A stretch of 64,000 nt of DNA, taken from NCBI GenBank assembly GCA_017307275.1, contig JAFKFK010000028.1:22184-86183 (forward strand). The letters run 5' to 3'. Numbering within the stretch: position 1 is the stretch's first letter; each line of letters opens with the position of its first letter. A model generated the notes under the pieces. It was not told where the DNA came from, did no database searches, and worked only from the letters and a program-made list of their open reading frames with translations. Of this stretch, positions 1 to 8,938 are shown piece by piece. Source of the stretch: Alphaproteobacteria bacterium (GTDB lineage: Bacteria; Pseudomonadota; Alphaproteobacteria; Reyranellales; Reyranellaceae). The translations under genes and the position numbers were made by a program.

Positions 1-3000
1 ATCGCCCAGCGCGGCCTGCCGGTGGCGGAATATCCCGACATTGCGCCGCCGACGGTCAACATCACCGCGACCTATCCCGGTGCCTCGGCCGAAGTCATCG
101 CCGAAACCGTCGCCACGCCGATAGAGCTCGAGGTCAACGGCGTCGACGACATGCTCTACATCGAGTCGCAGTCGACCGGTGACGGAAGGCTGTCGATCAA
201 CGTCGTGTTCAAGCCTGGCGTCAACATCGACCAAGCCCAGGTGCTGGTGCAGAACCGTGTCGCCGTCGCCCAGCCACGCCTGCCCGAGGACGTGCAGCGG
301 CTCGGCATCGTCGTGCGCAAGGCCTCGCCCGACCTGATGATGGTCGTGCACATGTCGTCGCCCGACGGCAGCCGCGACCAGCAGTACATTTCCAACTACG
401 CCACGCTCTACGTTAAGGACGTGCTGACCCGCGTCGACGGCGTGGGCAACGTGCTGGTGTTCGGCGGCCGCGACTACTCGATGCGCGTGTGGCTGGATCC
501 CGCCCGCGTCGCCGCGCGCAACCTGACGGCGGGCGAAGTGGTGCTGGCGCTGCGGGCGGCCAACCTCCAGGTCGCCGCCGGCGCGGTGAACCAGGCCCCG
601 GCCGTATCGCCGGGCGCCTTCACCCTGTCGGTGCGCACGCTCGGACGGTTGAGTTCGCCCGACGAATTCGAGAACATCGTGATCCGCGCCGAACCCGATG
701 GTTCGGTGACCCGCCTGCGCGACATCGCCCGCGTCGAGCTGGGTGCGCAGGACTACACGCAGAATTCCTATCTCGACAACAAGCCGGCGGTGGCGCTCGG
801 CATCTTCCAGCGCCCCGGCTCCAATGCGCTCAAGACCTCGGACGCGATCATCGCCGAGATGGACCGGCTGAAGAAGAGCTTCCCGGCCGGCATCGACTAT
901 TCGATCGTCTATAATCCAACCACCTTCATCCAGGCCTCGATCGACGCCGTCATCACGACGCTGTTCGAAGCGGTGATCCTGGTCGTCATCGTCGTGATCG
1001 TGTTCCTACAGACATGGCGGGCGGCGATCATCCCCATCCTCGCCATTCCGGTGTCGCTGATCGGCGCCTTCGCGGTGATGGCCGCGGTCGGCGTCTCGTT
1101 CAACACACTGTCGCTGTTCGGCCTCGTGCTGGCCATCGGCATCGTGGTCGACGACGCCATCGTCGTGGTCGAGAACGTCGAGCGCTATCTCACCCAGGGC
1201 ATGTCGCCCAAGGAGGCGGCGCACAAGACCATGGACGAGGTCGGCAGCGCGCTGATCGCGATCTCCCTGGTGTTGATCGCCGTGTTCCTGCCGACGGCCT
1301 TCATCACCGGCCTGCAGGGCACCTTCTACAAGCAGTTCGCCATCACCATCGCAGCGTCGACCGCGATCTCGGCCTTCGTGTCGCTAACGCTGTCGCCCGC
1401 CATGGCGGCGATGCTGCTCAAGACCCATGCGCTGTCGCATGTCGAGAAGTCGAGCCCCAGCCTGCTGGACCGCATCGCGTGGCCGATGCACTGGTTCTTC
1501 CGGCACTTCAATCGCGGCTTCGACTGGCTGTCGAATGCCTATGGCCGTACGACATCGCGGTTGATCCGCATGAGCTTCATCATGCTGGTGCTCTACGCCG
1601 GTCTGGTCGGGCTCACCTATAATCGGCTGGCCGTCACGCCGACCGGTCTGGTGCCGCAGCTCGACCGTTCGTACCTGATCGCCGCCATGCAGCTTCCCGC
1701 CGGTTCGACCCTGGAGCGGTCCGACGCGCTGGTGCGACAGGCGAGCGAGATCATCATGTCGCGGCCGGGCGTGGAGCATGCCGTGGCGTTCGTCGGCTTC
1801 GACGGCGCTACGTTCACCAATGCCCCCAACACGGGCGTGATCTTCGTCACCCTGAAGCCGTTCAAGGAACGGCAGAACATCAGCAAGGACGCGATCCTCG
1901 CCGATCTGCGCGGTCGCATGTTCGGCCTGCGCGAGGCCTTCGTGTTCGTGCTCGAGCCGCCGGCCGTGCCGGGCATCGGTACCGGCGGCGGCCTCAAGGG
2001 CTATGTGCAGGATCGCGCCTCGCGCGGCCTGACGGCCCTCGAAGGCGCGACCTGGGCTCTGGCCGGTGCGGCGGGACAGGCGCCCGGCCTCACTCAGGCC
2101 TTCACGCTCTACAATACGCGCACGCCGCAGATCTTCGCCGACATCGATCGCACCAAGGCCGAGCAGCTCGGCGTGCCGATTGCCCGCGTGTTCGAAACGC
2201 TGTCGGCCTACATGGGCTCGGCCTACATCAACGACTTCAACATTCTCGGCCGCACCTATCGCGTGACCGTGCAAGCCGACAATCCCTACCGCCTGACCCT
2301 GCGCGACGTAGAGAATCTCAAGACCCGCAGCGTCAGCGGCGAGATGGTGCCGATCGGCGCCGTCGCGACGTTCCGCGACATCACGGGGCCCTATCGCGTG
2401 GCGCGCTTTAATCTCTACCCGGCCGCCGAGGTACAGGTGGCCCTGCAACGCGGCTACTCTTCCGGTCAGGGCATCGCCACCATGGAGAACCTGGCGCAGA
2501 AGGTCCTGCCCTCGGGCTTCGAGCTCGCCTGGACGGAAATCGCGCTGCAGGAAAAGCTGGCGGGCAACACCGCCGTCCTGGCCTTTGGCCTCGCCGTGCT
2601 GTTCGTGTTCCTGCTGCTGGCGGCGCTCTACGAGAGTTGGCTGTTGCCGCTCGCGGTCATCCTGATCGTGCCGATGTGTATTCTCGCGGCCATGATCGGC
2701 GTCAACATCCGGGGGCTGGACCGCAACGTTCTGGTCGAGGTCGGTCTGATCGTGCTGGTGGGCCTTGCTGCGAAGAACGCCATCCTGATCGTGGAGTTCG
2801 CCAAGCAGGCCCACGAGCAGGGCATGAACCGCTTCGATGCGGCCGTCACCGCGGCGCGCACGCGGCTCCGGCCTATCCTGATGACCTCGCTCGCCTTCAT
2901 CCTGGGCGTGGTGCCGCTGGTGTTCAGCGAAGGCGCGGGTGCCGAGATGCGTCAGTCGCTGGGTACCGCGGTGTTCTCGGGCATGCTGGGCGTCACGCTG

Positions 3001-3111
3001 TTCGGCCTGATCTTCACGCCGCTCTTCTACGTGCTGAGCGTCGGCCTGGCCGAGCTGCGCTTCAAGTGGCGCAAGCAGGAGATCAAGCACGAGTTCAAGC
3101 CGGAGAGCTGA
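1..3111 (+). CDS. RND efflux transporter permease (AcrB/HAE1 family), 5' end missing
   Basis: Inner-membrane, proton-driven pump subunit of a tripartite RND exporter. About 1,036 residues are visible and the reading frame is open from base 1, so the start lies left of the window. Only the first part of the N-terminal transmembrane segment is lost, because the opening visible residues match the AcrB periplasmic start (LPVAEYPDIAPPTV). The proton-relay Asp-Asp pair sits in GIVVDDAIVVVENV and the partner Lys in GLAAKNAILIVEF. Both are needed for transport in this family. The partner membrane-fusion protein is presumably upstream. No outer-membrane factor gene follows. The gene converges on the MFS gene with a 25-base gap. 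Substrate cannot be told from sequence. Confidence 0.95.
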   Translation: MAQRGLPVAEYPDIAPPTVNITATYPGASAEVIAETVATPIELEVNGVDDMLYIESQSTGDGRLSINVVFKPGVNIDQAQVLVQNRVAVAQPRLPEDVQRLGIVVRKASPDLMMVVHMSSPDGSRDQQYISNYATLYVKDVLTRVDGVGNVLVFGGRDYSMRVWLDPARVAARNLTAGEVVLALRAANLQVAAGAVNQAPAVSPGAFTLSVRTLGRLSSPDEFENIVIRAEPDGSVTRLRDIARVELGAQDYTQNSYLDNKPAVALGIFQRPGSNALKTSDAIIAEMDRLKKSFPAGIDYSIVYNPTTFIQASIDAVITTLFEAVILVVIVVIVFLQTWRAAIIPILAIPVSLIGAFAVMAAVGVSFNTLSLFGLVLAIGIVVDDAIVVVENVERYLTQGMSPKEAAHKTMDEVGSALIAISLVLIAVFLPTAFITGLQGTFYKQFAITIAASTAISAFVSLTLSPAMAAMLLKTHALSHVEKSSPSLLDRIAWPMHWFFRHFNRGFDWLSNAYGRTTSRLIRMSFIMLVLYAGLVGLTYNRLAVTPTGLVPQLDRSYLIAAMQLPAGSTLERSDALVRQASEIIMSRPGVEHAVAFVGFDGATFTNAPNTGVIFVTLKPFKERQNISKDAILADLRGRMFGLREAFVFVLEPPAVPGIGTGGGLKGYVQDRASRGLTALEGATWALAGAAGQAPGLTQAFTLYNTRTPQIFADIDRTKAEQLGVPIARVFETLSAYMGSAYINDFNILGRTYRVTVQADNPYRLTLRDVENLKTRSVSGEMVPIGAVATFRDITGPYRVARFNLYPAAEVQVALQRGYSSGQGIATMENLAQKVLPSGFELAWTEIALQEKLAGNTAVLAFGLAVLFVFLLLAALYESWLLPLAVILIVPMCILAAMIGVNIRGLDRNVLVEVGLIVLVGLAAKNAILIVEFAKQAHEQGMNRFDAAVTAARTRLRPILMTSLAFILGVVPLVFSEGAGAEMRQSLGTAVFSGMLGVTLFGLIFTPLFYVLSVGLAELRFKWRKQEIKHEFKPES

Positions 3112-3136
3112 CCCCTCCGGCCCTGAACGTCGGCTC

Positions 3137-4363
3137 TCAGGTCGTCGCCGGTTTCGGCGGCGGCCCGAGCAGCGCGAAGCTTACCTGCACGAGTCCGGCC
3201 ACGAGCCCCATGCCGACTCCCAGGCGCCAGGCGAGGTCGTAGGAGCCCATCATGTCGAACAGCAGCCCGCCGCCGAAGGCGCCGAGGAAGCTGCCGACCT
3301 GATGGCTCATGAAGGCCACGCCCTGGATCATCGCCTGCCAGCGCACGCCGAACATCTCGGCGACGGAGCCCGCAACCAGCGGGCCGACGCCCAGCCACAG
3401 GAAGCCCATGATCGAAGCGAAGACCAGGGTGGAGAGCGGCGTCGGCGGGAAGAAGAAGTACCCCGCCAGCACGATCGAGCGGGCGATGTAGATGCCACCA
3501 AGCAAGGCGAGCTTGGACCAGCGGCCACCGGCCCAGCCGAAGAACAGGCTGCCGAACACATTGAACAGCGCGATCGCGCCCAGCGCTTCGGCGCCGAGCG
3601 AGGGATCCATGCCGCAGATCGCGAGATAGGACGGCAGGTGGGTGGTGATGAAGAGAAGCTGCATGCCGCAGACGAAGTAAGCCATGGTCATCACCAGGAA
3701 CGGCAGGCTGCGCGATGCGCTGGCGAGCGCCGTTCGCGCCGACACGTTGCCGATCTGATTCGCCGTTGCCGGCGGCAGGGCGAGCCTATCCACCCGGCCG
3801 GCGATCCAGGCCGCCGGTAGCATGCCGACCACCAACACGAGGAATCCCAGGAGGCCGGCGCGCCACCCCAGGTCGGCCGTCAGCGTCTGGCCGAGCGGGG
3901 CGGCGAGCAGCGCACCCAGCGAGCCGGTGGCGGTGATGGCGCCCAGGACGAAGCTGCGCAGCGGGCCGGGCACGGCGCGCGAACCGACCGCGAGCGAGAT
4001 GGCCGAGGCCGTGCAGGCGAGCGCCATGCCGATCAGCACGCCGCCGCCCAGCATCACGCCCGTCATGCCACCGGCCATCGCAAACAAGGCGAGACCCACG
4101 ATGTAGAGCACCGAGCCCGCCATCATCACCGGCCGGAAGCCGACGCGTACCGCCAAAGCGCCGGCGACTGGCTGCAGGAAGCCCCAGGCGAGGTTCTGGA
4201 CCGACATGGCCAGCGCGAAATCGGAGACGGTGAGCGCGATGTCGCGGGTCAGCGACGGCATGACCAGGCCGAAGCTCTGGCGCACGCCCATGCCGAGGCT
4301 CAACATGATCGAGGCGCCGATCAGGATCGGCATGACCGGCCGCAGTTCCTTGAGGACGGTCAT
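3137..4363 (-). CDS. MFS transporter
   Basis: 408-residue major facilitator superfamily protein with about 12 hydrophobic segments, likely an exporter in the inner membrane. It has two halves of glycine- and alanine-rich helices and no signal peptide. The ATG at 4363 is preceded by a GGAG ribosome-binding site 8 bases upstream. The gene is divergent from a TetR regulator, and one of two matching palindromes lies 19 bases upstream of this start. That makes it the probable target of the regulator. The pattern resembles bacterial drug/metabolite exporters, but the substrate is unknown. No missing motif or truncation is seen. Confidence 0.9.
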   Translation of the reverse strand: MTVLKELRPVMPILIGASIMLSLGMGVRQSFGLVMPSLTRDIALTVSDFALAMSVQNLAWGFLQPVAGALAVRVGFRPVMMAGSVLYIVGLALFAMAGGMTGVMLGGGVLIGMALACTASAISLAVGSRAVPGPLRSFVLGAITATGSLGALLAAPLGQTLTADLGWRAGLLGFLVLVVGMLPAAWIAGRVDRLALPPATANQIGNVSARTALASASRSLPFLVMTMAYFVCGMQLLFITTHLPSYLAICGMDPSLGAEALGAIALFNVFGSLFFGWAGGRWSKLALLGGIYIARSIVLAGYFFFPPTPLSTLVFASIMGFLWLGVGPLVAGSVAEMFGVRWQAMIQGVAFMSHQVGSFLGAFGGGLLFDMMGSYDLAWRLGVGMGLVAGLVQVSFALLGPPPKPATT

Positions 4364-4381
4364 CGCAACGCTCCACCTTGA

Positions 4382-4398
4382 TTACACAGGTCTGTGCA
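4382..4398. promoter_or_regulatory. Putative TetR operator 1 (upstream of MFS gene)
   Basis: Contains CACAG-GT-CTGTG, a short inverted repeat flanked by ATTA on the left. The ATTACACAG...CTGTG block recurs inverted at 4434-4450 as ACAG-GT-CTGTGTAA. Its position 19 bases upstream of the MFS start suits repression of that gene. The binding protein is inferred from the neighbouring TetR gene, not shown. Confidence 0.6.
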
Positions 4399-4433
4399 CC
4401 TTAGTTTCGAGGATGAGCTGGTCAAGGATGAAG

Positions 4434-4450
4434 TAAACAGGTCTGTGTAA
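4434..4450. promoter_or_regulatory. Putative TetR operator 2 (abutting tetR start)
   Basis: TAAACAG-GT-CTGTGTAA is the second copy of the palindrome at 4382-4398, in mirror orientation. It ends one base before the ATG at 4452. That leaves no room for a ribosome-binding site if this ATG is used. Either the message is leaderless or translation starts at the in-frame ATG at 4479. Bound repressor would block its own gene, so autorepression is inferred. Confidence 0.6.
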
Positions 4451-4451
4451 T

Positions 4452-5045
4452 ATGACGCGATCCGAAGACAGAGCTGCCATGCAGGAGCGCATCCTCGAGA
4501 CGGCGGACCGGCTGTTCTACGGCCAGGGCATCCGCGCGGTCGGCGTCGACACGATTGCCGCCGAGATCGGCATCAGCAAACGCACGCTCTATAACCACTT
4601 CGCGTCGAAGGACGACCTGATCGTCGCCTACCTGTCGCGGCGCCTGAAGCCCACGCCACCGTCGGAACGGCCGCCGGTCGAGCAGATCCTGGGCAGCTTC
4701 GAGCGGCTGGAACGCACGATAGGAACTGGTGGCGGCACCGGCGTCTTTCGCGGCTGCCCCTTCGTCAATGCCGTGGCTGAGCTCAAGGAGCCGGCACACG
4801 CCGCCAACAGGATTGCGCTCGCCTTCAAGGAGCAGCGTCGCAAATGGTTTCAGGCGTTGCTGGTGCAGTTGGGCGTGGCCGACCCGGAGACGCTGTCGAT
4901 GCAGCTCCTGTTGCTGATCGACGGCGCCATTGCCGCGGCGATCGTGCGCGGCGACCCCAAGGTCGCGACGGCGGCACGCCAGGCGGCCGCCGTGCTTCTG
5001 CAGGCGGCCGGGGTGAAGGTGCCGAAAAAGCTCAGGTCGAGCTAA
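4452..5045 (+). CDS. TetR/AcrR family transcriptional regulator
   Basis: 197 residues, usual TetR length. The N-terminal helix-turn-helix is clear (ILETADRLFYGQGIRAVGVD, then IAAEIGISKRTLYNHFASKD, residues about 15-55). The C-terminal ligand domain is not recognisable to a specific inducer class. It is divergent from the MFS exporter with two shared palindromes between them, the classic layout of a local efflux repressor. The start is uncertain. ATG 4452 directly abuts operator 2, and ATG 4479 (residue 10) would give a shorter N-terminus that still includes the whole helix-turn-helix. Neither has a strong Shine-Dalgarno sequence. Confidence 0.9.
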   Translation: MTRSEDRAAMQERILETADRLFYGQGIRAVGVDTIAAEIGISKRTLYNHFASKDDLIVAYLSRRLKPTPPSERPPVEQILGSFERLERTIGTGGGTGVFRGCPFVNAVAELKEPAHAANRIALAFKEQRRKWFQALLVQLGVADPETLSMQLLLLIDGAIAAAIVRGDPKVATAARQAAAVLLQAAGVKVPKKLRSS

Positions 5046-5053
5046 GCCGCCGG

Positions 5054-5185
5054 TCAGCGCGCGGCAGCGGAAACCCAGCGGGCGACGGCGCGGGCGAGGC
5101 TGGCCACGACCGCCCCACGCAGCCGCAGCGCGCGGACCTCATAGGCCTGACGTTCGGCAATGGTGGGATAGGCAGTCGTGAACAT
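5054..5185 (-). CDS. Small 43-residue protein of unknown function
   Basis: A short open frame with an exact GGAGG ribosome-binding site (minus strand, bases 5191-5195) five bases before its ATG. The product begins MFTTAYPTIAERQAYEVRAL and continues as an Arg/Ala-rich amphipathic helix ending WVSAAAR. The size and basic helix are reminiscent of the small DUF1127-type alphaproteobacterial proteins, but the typical motif is not clear, so no family is assigned. It is divergent from the LysR gene, across a 101-base AT-rich gap, and is its likely regulatory target. Coding evidence is the ribosome-binding site and position only. Confidence 0.5.
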   Translation of the reverse strand: MFTTAYPTIAERQAYEVRALRLRGAVVASLARAVARWVSAAAR

Positions 5186-5286
5186 GAGAACCTCCAAAGG
5201 ATGGAAACGAACCTAATTCCATTCCGATTGGTGGTTAATAGAGAGTGATTGACTATTATTTATGAAGGATTTTCACTAATCACGAC

Positions 5287-6192
5287 ATGATCGATCACGC
5301 CAGCGAGATGGCCGCCTTCGTGCGGGTCGTTGAATCCAATGGCTTTTCCGCCGCGGCCCCGGCGCTCGGCCTCAGCCCGTCGGCCGTCAGCAAGCTGGTG
5401 ACACGCCTCGAAACGCGGCTGGGGGTGCGGCTTCTGCAGCGTACGACCCGCGCCCTGCACCTCACCGAAGAAGGCGAGGCCTTCTACGCCACGGCGCGGC
5501 GTATCGTGGGCGAGATCGAGGCGCTCGAGGACCAGATCAGCCGGCACAGCAGCACGCCCTACGGGCTGCTCAAGGTCACGACCTCGCTCGCCTTTTCGAC
5601 CCATCAGCTCGCCCCGGTGATCGGTCAATTTCTCGAGCGCTATCCGCAGCTCCAGCTCGAACTGATGCCGACCGACCGGGTCGTCGACATGATCGAGGAA
5701 GGCGTCGATATCGCGATCCGCATCGGCCGCCTCGCCGACACGAGCTTCATTGCGCGCAAGATCGGCGAGGACGTGCGCCTGGTCTGCGCTTCACCCTCCT
5801 ATCTCAGACACCGCCGCGCGCCGCAGCGGCCGGAAGATCTGACGCGCCACGCCTGCATCGTCTCGCGCGAGCACAGCTATCTCAATCGCTGGCCCTTCCG
5901 CATCGATGGCGAAGTCCGCGAGATCGAAGTCGGCGGCCGCCTCGCCGTCACCGAAGGCGAGGCGCAGATGCGGCTGGCGTTGCAAGGTCTGGGCATCGTC
6001 CGGCTGACCCGCCTCACGGTCGCCGCGGCGGTCAAGAGCGGCGAACTGGTCTCGCTGCTCGAAGAGTTCCGCGCCGAGCAGCCTGTGCCCATCCACGCGG
6101 TCTATCCGCACCGCCGCCATCTCGCGCCCAAAGTCACGGCCTTCATCGACTTCATCCTCGAAAAGTTCTCGCCCCCGCCCTGGGAGATTTAG
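5287..6192 (+). CDS. LysR family transcriptional regulator
   Basis: 301 residues, full family length. The N-terminal winged helix-turn-helix reads AFVRVVESNGFSAAAPALGL followed by SPSAVSKLVTRLETRLGVRL. The C-terminal region has the usual two-lobed effector fold (LKVTTSLAFSTHQLAPVIGQ, GVDIAIRIGRLAD, CIVSREHSYLNRW). The sequence resembles the large DNA-binding subgroup often annotated as CrgA/AaeR-like. The leader at 5195-5286 is AT-rich with GTGATT and AATCAC arms facing the small divergent gene. The ligand is unknown. No obvious ribosome-binding site precedes the ATG. Confidence 0.92.
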   Translation: MIDHASEMAAFVRVVESNGFSAAAPALGLSPSAVSKLVTRLETRLGVRLLQRTTRALHLTEEGEAFYATARRIVGEIEALEDQISRHSSTPYGLLKVTTSLAFSTHQLAPVIGQFLERYPQLQLELMPTDRVVDMIEEGVDIAIRIGRLADTSFIARKIGEDVRLVCASPSYLRHRRAPQRPEDLTRHACIVSREHSYLNRWPFRIDGEVREIEVGGRLAVTEGEAQMRLALQGLGIVRLTRLTVAAAVKSGELVSLLEEFRAEQPVPIHAVYPHRRHLAPKVTAFIDFILEKFSPPPWEI

Positions 6193-6228
6193 ATGCTAGG
6201 GTCGCGATAACAAACGACAGGAGGGGAG

Positions 6229-6597
6229 ATGGATACCGAGACCGATCTTTTCGTGCAGGCTTTCTGGGTGAAGTGCCGCGATATCATCCGCCCGGAATTC
6301 GACGAGGCCGTCGATGCGCTGCGCGGTGCCGGTCATGAAGCCAACGTCGCGACGCTCGAATTCTCGCCGGATGAGGCCGGCAACGCCGACGCAGCGCCCG
6401 CGATGGTGCTGACCGTTCGCCCCAAGGGGTCCGATACCGCCCCGGCGCTGCATGTGCGTGGCGATGTTGTCGCCAGGGATGCCATCTTCGTCTCGGCCCT
6501 CGAAACACCGCGTCGATACGATCTGGCCCAGGTCGACCTTGCCGTCGTAAAGCGCGAGCTTGCGACTGCCTTCGCCACACTGCTTCCTGCTGAGTAA
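6229..6597 (+). CDS. Conserved-looking hypothetical protein, 122 residues
   Basis: Acidic soluble protein without signal peptide or membrane segment. It is preceded by a strong ribosome-binding site (AGGAGGGGAG just before ATG). I recognise no domain. It is first of three closely spaced plus-strand genes (15 bases to the SnoaL-like gene, then 4 bases to the crotonase), so it is probably cotranscribed with an acyl-CoA or small-molecule catabolic function. Codon use looks like that of its neighbours. Confidence 0.75.
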   Translation: MDTETDLFVQAFWVKCRDIIRPEFDEAVDALRGAGHEANVATLEFSPDEAGNADAAPAMVLTVRPKGSDTAPALHVRGDVVARDAIFVSALETPRRYDLAQVDLAVVKRELATAFATLLPAE

Positions 6598-6612
6598 ACC
6601 GAGGAGGACACC

Positions 6613-6981
6613 ATGGCCGACGCCATCGACGACCTGTTCCGCCGTTTCGGCAAGGCCTTCAACAAGGCCGATGTCGACGAGATTGCCGCCTGCGTCACCG
6701 ACGATTTCGAATGGCGCCTCAGCGCCGGCGGTGCGCCGTCCGGCCGCGTGCTCAAGGGCAAGGACGATCTGCGCGCCTACTTCGCCGACAAGAGCAAAGC
6801 GCCTCGCGAGGCGCGTTACTCCGAAGCGCGTATCCATCGCGCCGGCGACAAGCTGTTCGGGACGTTCCGCGTCACCGGCATCGACCATGCTGGCAAGCCG
6901 TTCGACCGGTACGGCATCGATCTCTACGAAGTGAGAGACGGCAAAATTTCCCTCAAGGACAGCTACGCAAAGGTCGACTGA
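6613..6981 (+). CDS. SnoaL-like / NTF2-fold protein
   Basis: 122 residues with the cone-shaped NTF2-like pattern: an N-terminal helix (IDDLFRRFGKAFNKADVDEI), then AACVTDDFEWRLS, and a C-terminal sheet with YGIDLYEVRDGKISLKDSYA. Members bind or isomerise small hydrophobic ligands, or are non-catalytic. The ribosome-binding site GAGGA precedes the ATG. It lies between a hypothetical gene and an enoyl-CoA hydratase and is likely in one transcript with both. The specific reaction cannot be assigned. Confidence 0.82.
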   Translation: MADAIDDLFRRFGKAFNKADVDEIAACVTDDFEWRLSAGGAPSGRVLKGKDDLRAYFADKSKAPREARYSEARIHRAGDKLFGTFRVTGIDHAGKPFDRYGIDLYEVRDGKISLKDSYAKVD

Positions 6982-6985
6982 GAAA

Positions 6986-7777
6986 ATGGCAAACGACACA
7001 GTTTTGTGGGCGATCGACCGGCGCGGCGTGGCCACCGTCACGCTGAACCGGCCGAAGGTGAACAATGCGTACAACGGCGATCTGATCCAGGGTCTGCACG
7101 ACGCCATGGATGCGCTGGGCCGCGAGGCGCACCTGCGCATCGTGGTGCTGCGCGGCAACGGCAAGCATTTCCAGGCCGGCGCCGATCTCTCGTGGATCAC
7201 CAGTGTCGCCAGTCAGTCGCCGGCTGAGAACGACACGGTGAGCCGGCTCACCGCCGAAGCGATCCGCCGGCTCGACACCTGCCCGGTACCGACTCTCGCC
7301 TTGATCCAGGGCGGCTGCTTCGGTGGCGGCACCGGCATCGCCGCAGCCTGCGACGTGGTCGTCGCGTCGGAAGATGCGATCTTCTCCATCAGCGAGACAC
7401 GCTGGGGCCTGATGGCCGGTATCATCCTGCCGCAGCTCTGCCAGTCGATGGGGTTCCGTCAGGTCCGCCGCTATGCCCTGACCGGCGAGCGCTTTGGCGC
7501 CGCCGAAGCCTGCCGCCTCGGCCTGGTGCACGAAGTCTGCCCGACCGGCGGTCTCGACGCGGCGGGCGAGAAGATCATCGACGCCGTGCTGATGAACGCA
7601 CCACGCGCGACGACAGCCACCAAGCTGCGCTCGCTGGCCTCAGCGCGCGCCTTCGTCGACGATGGCGAGCTGCGCGACCTGATCGACGAGCACGCGCGCA
7701 CCCGCCAGCAGGACGAAGCCCGCGAAGGCCTCGCGAGCTTCCGCGAGAAGCGCAAGCCGTCCTGGTATCCGGGCTGA
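6986..7777 (+). CDS. Enoyl-CoA hydratase/isomerase (crotonase) family protein
   Basis: 263 residues, standard crotonase size. The two oxyanion-hole segments are present: HFQAGADLSWI (residues about 58-68) and GGCFGGGTGIAAACDVVVAS. The C-terminal helix region ends in a typical REGLASFREKRKPSW. It probably hydrates or isomerises an acyl-CoA in the cytoplasm. The close match to methylglutaconyl-CoA hydratase-like proteins is only an impression, so the substrate is left open. The start is 4 bases after the SnoaL-like gene stop. It converges with the C45-type hydrolase, 3 bases apart. Confidence 0.9.
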   Translation: MANDTVLWAIDRRGVATVTLNRPKVNNAYNGDLIQGLHDAMDALGREAHLRIVVLRGNGKHFQAGADLSWITSVASQSPAENDTVSRLTAEAIRRLDTCPVPTLALIQGGCFGGGTGIAAACDVVVASEDAIFSISETRWGLMAGIILPQLCQSMGFRQVRRYALTGERFGAAEACRLGLVHEVCPTGGLDAAGEKIIDAVLMNAPRATTATKLRSLASARAFVDDGELRDLIDEHARTRQQDEAREGLASFREKRKPSWYPG

Positions 7778-7780
7778 TCG

Positions 7781-8917
7781 CTACTCGGCCGCCTGCTTCT
7801 GGGCGATGCGGTCGGGCGTCAGCGAATAGGTCGTGAACTGACGATTGAGGGCCGGCATCGGACAGGCTTCGAGATGGCCTTCCGCCGGTCGCATCAGGAT
7901 CATCGCCGTCGTCGCAACCATGACGCCGCGATTGCTGAGGCGCGGCGGGCGGCACACCGAATGCGGCGTGCCCCAATCGTCGAAGAAGGCCTGGCGGAAA
8001 TCTTCGAGCGTGAGCTTGCCGCGCTTTGGTGAAAGCTGATCGCGCACGCGCTTGTCGCGATAGATCGAGTCCGGCGTCTCGGCGAGGCCTGTGTCCTTCA
8101 CCTTGGCGCGCGCCGATTCGGCGATCCAGTGATTGGCATGCACGTAGAGGCCACGATCGGGCGCGATCCAGAACGTATCGTCGGGCGCGCACTCGAAGCC
8201 GAACGCCTCGCCGCCGCAATGGCTGATGGCCATGTGGTTGGAGCCGGGCTTGGGCGTCGACACGACCGTGTGGACGGCGAGCGCCAGATGCGTGGCCTCT
8301 AGCACCTTGCGCCGGATGAAAGGCAACGGCACGCCGGGGCCGCGCTGATAGTCGCGGTCGCATTCCAGCGCGTTGGCGGTGAGCCCGATGCCGGCCGAGT
8401 TCATGCCCGAGCGCGCAAGGCCGCCCGCTTCGGTGAAGGTCAGGATATCGGGCCCATCGTCGCGACGGATGCGCAGCACAACGCCGGTCTCCGCACACTC
8501 CGCCCGCCAGTCCCAGTTCTGGCCGTGCAGCAGCACGCCATCCGCGCTGGCCTCGGGCAGGGCCAGGGCCGCCGTACAGCCATCAGGAAAGTGCTTGGCC
8601 GCCTGTTGCTTGCGGGCGGCCACCACCATCTCGGTGCGAGCGTTCATCAGCACGACCGCCGCGAAGGGCTCGTTGGCACCCTCGGCGATGCCGCGCATTT
8701 CCTCGACGTAGGCCGGATCGAACTTCTCGATCAGCGGCACCATCGCTTCGGCGCGCCGCTCCAGTTCTTTCCAGTCGACGCCGCTCTTCAGGAGCGACTC
8801 GGCGTACATCTTCGCGCCGCGCCGCAGCCGATCGGCGGCGGCCTTGCCATGTATCCGACCCCGCTCCCGCGGGCTGCCTGAAAGATCGATCAGCGGGAAG
8901 GGAGCGTAGTCGGTCAT
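7781..8917 (-). CDS. C45-type peptidase / acyl-CoA:6-aminopenicillanate acyltransferase-like protein
   Basis: 378 residues of the Ntn-hydrolase AAT family. The start carries the family signature LIDLSGSPRERGRIHGKAAA. The predicted autocatalytic cysteine sits in DGCTAALALPE, followed by the conserved HGQNWDW block, and MAISHCGGEAFGFE is further on. Members self-cleave before the Cys and hydrolyse or transfer acyl-amide groups. Natural substrates are mostly unknown. It is the last gene of a minus-strand operon after two ThDP-enzyme subunits (21-base gap), so it may release or trim an amide-linked substrate for that enzyme. That role is inference. Confidence 0.85.
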   Translation of the reverse strand: MTDYAPFPLIDLSGSPRERGRIHGKAAADRLRRGAKMYAESLLKSGVDWKELERRAEAMVPLIEKFDPAYVEEMRGIAEGANEPFAAVVLMNARTEMVVAARKQQAAKHFPDGCTAALALPEASADGVLLHGQNWDWRAECAETGVVLRIRRDDGPDILTFTEAGGLARSGMNSAGIGLTANALECDRDYQRGPGVPLPFIRRKVLEATHLALAVHTVVSTPKPGSNHMAISHCGGEAFGFECAPDDTFWIAPDRGLYVHANHWIAESARAKVKDTGLAETPDSIYRDKRVRDQLSPKRGKLTLEDFRQAFFDDWGTPHSVCRPPRLSNRGVMVATTAMILMRPAEGHLEACPMPALNRQFTTYSLTPDRIAQKQAAE

Positions 8918-8938
8918 GAAGCCTCCGGGGTCTGTCCC

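Noticed and set aside
1384..3090. 568-residue open frame on the minus strand
   Set aside because: Antisense shadow of the RND pump gene; no recognisable protein.
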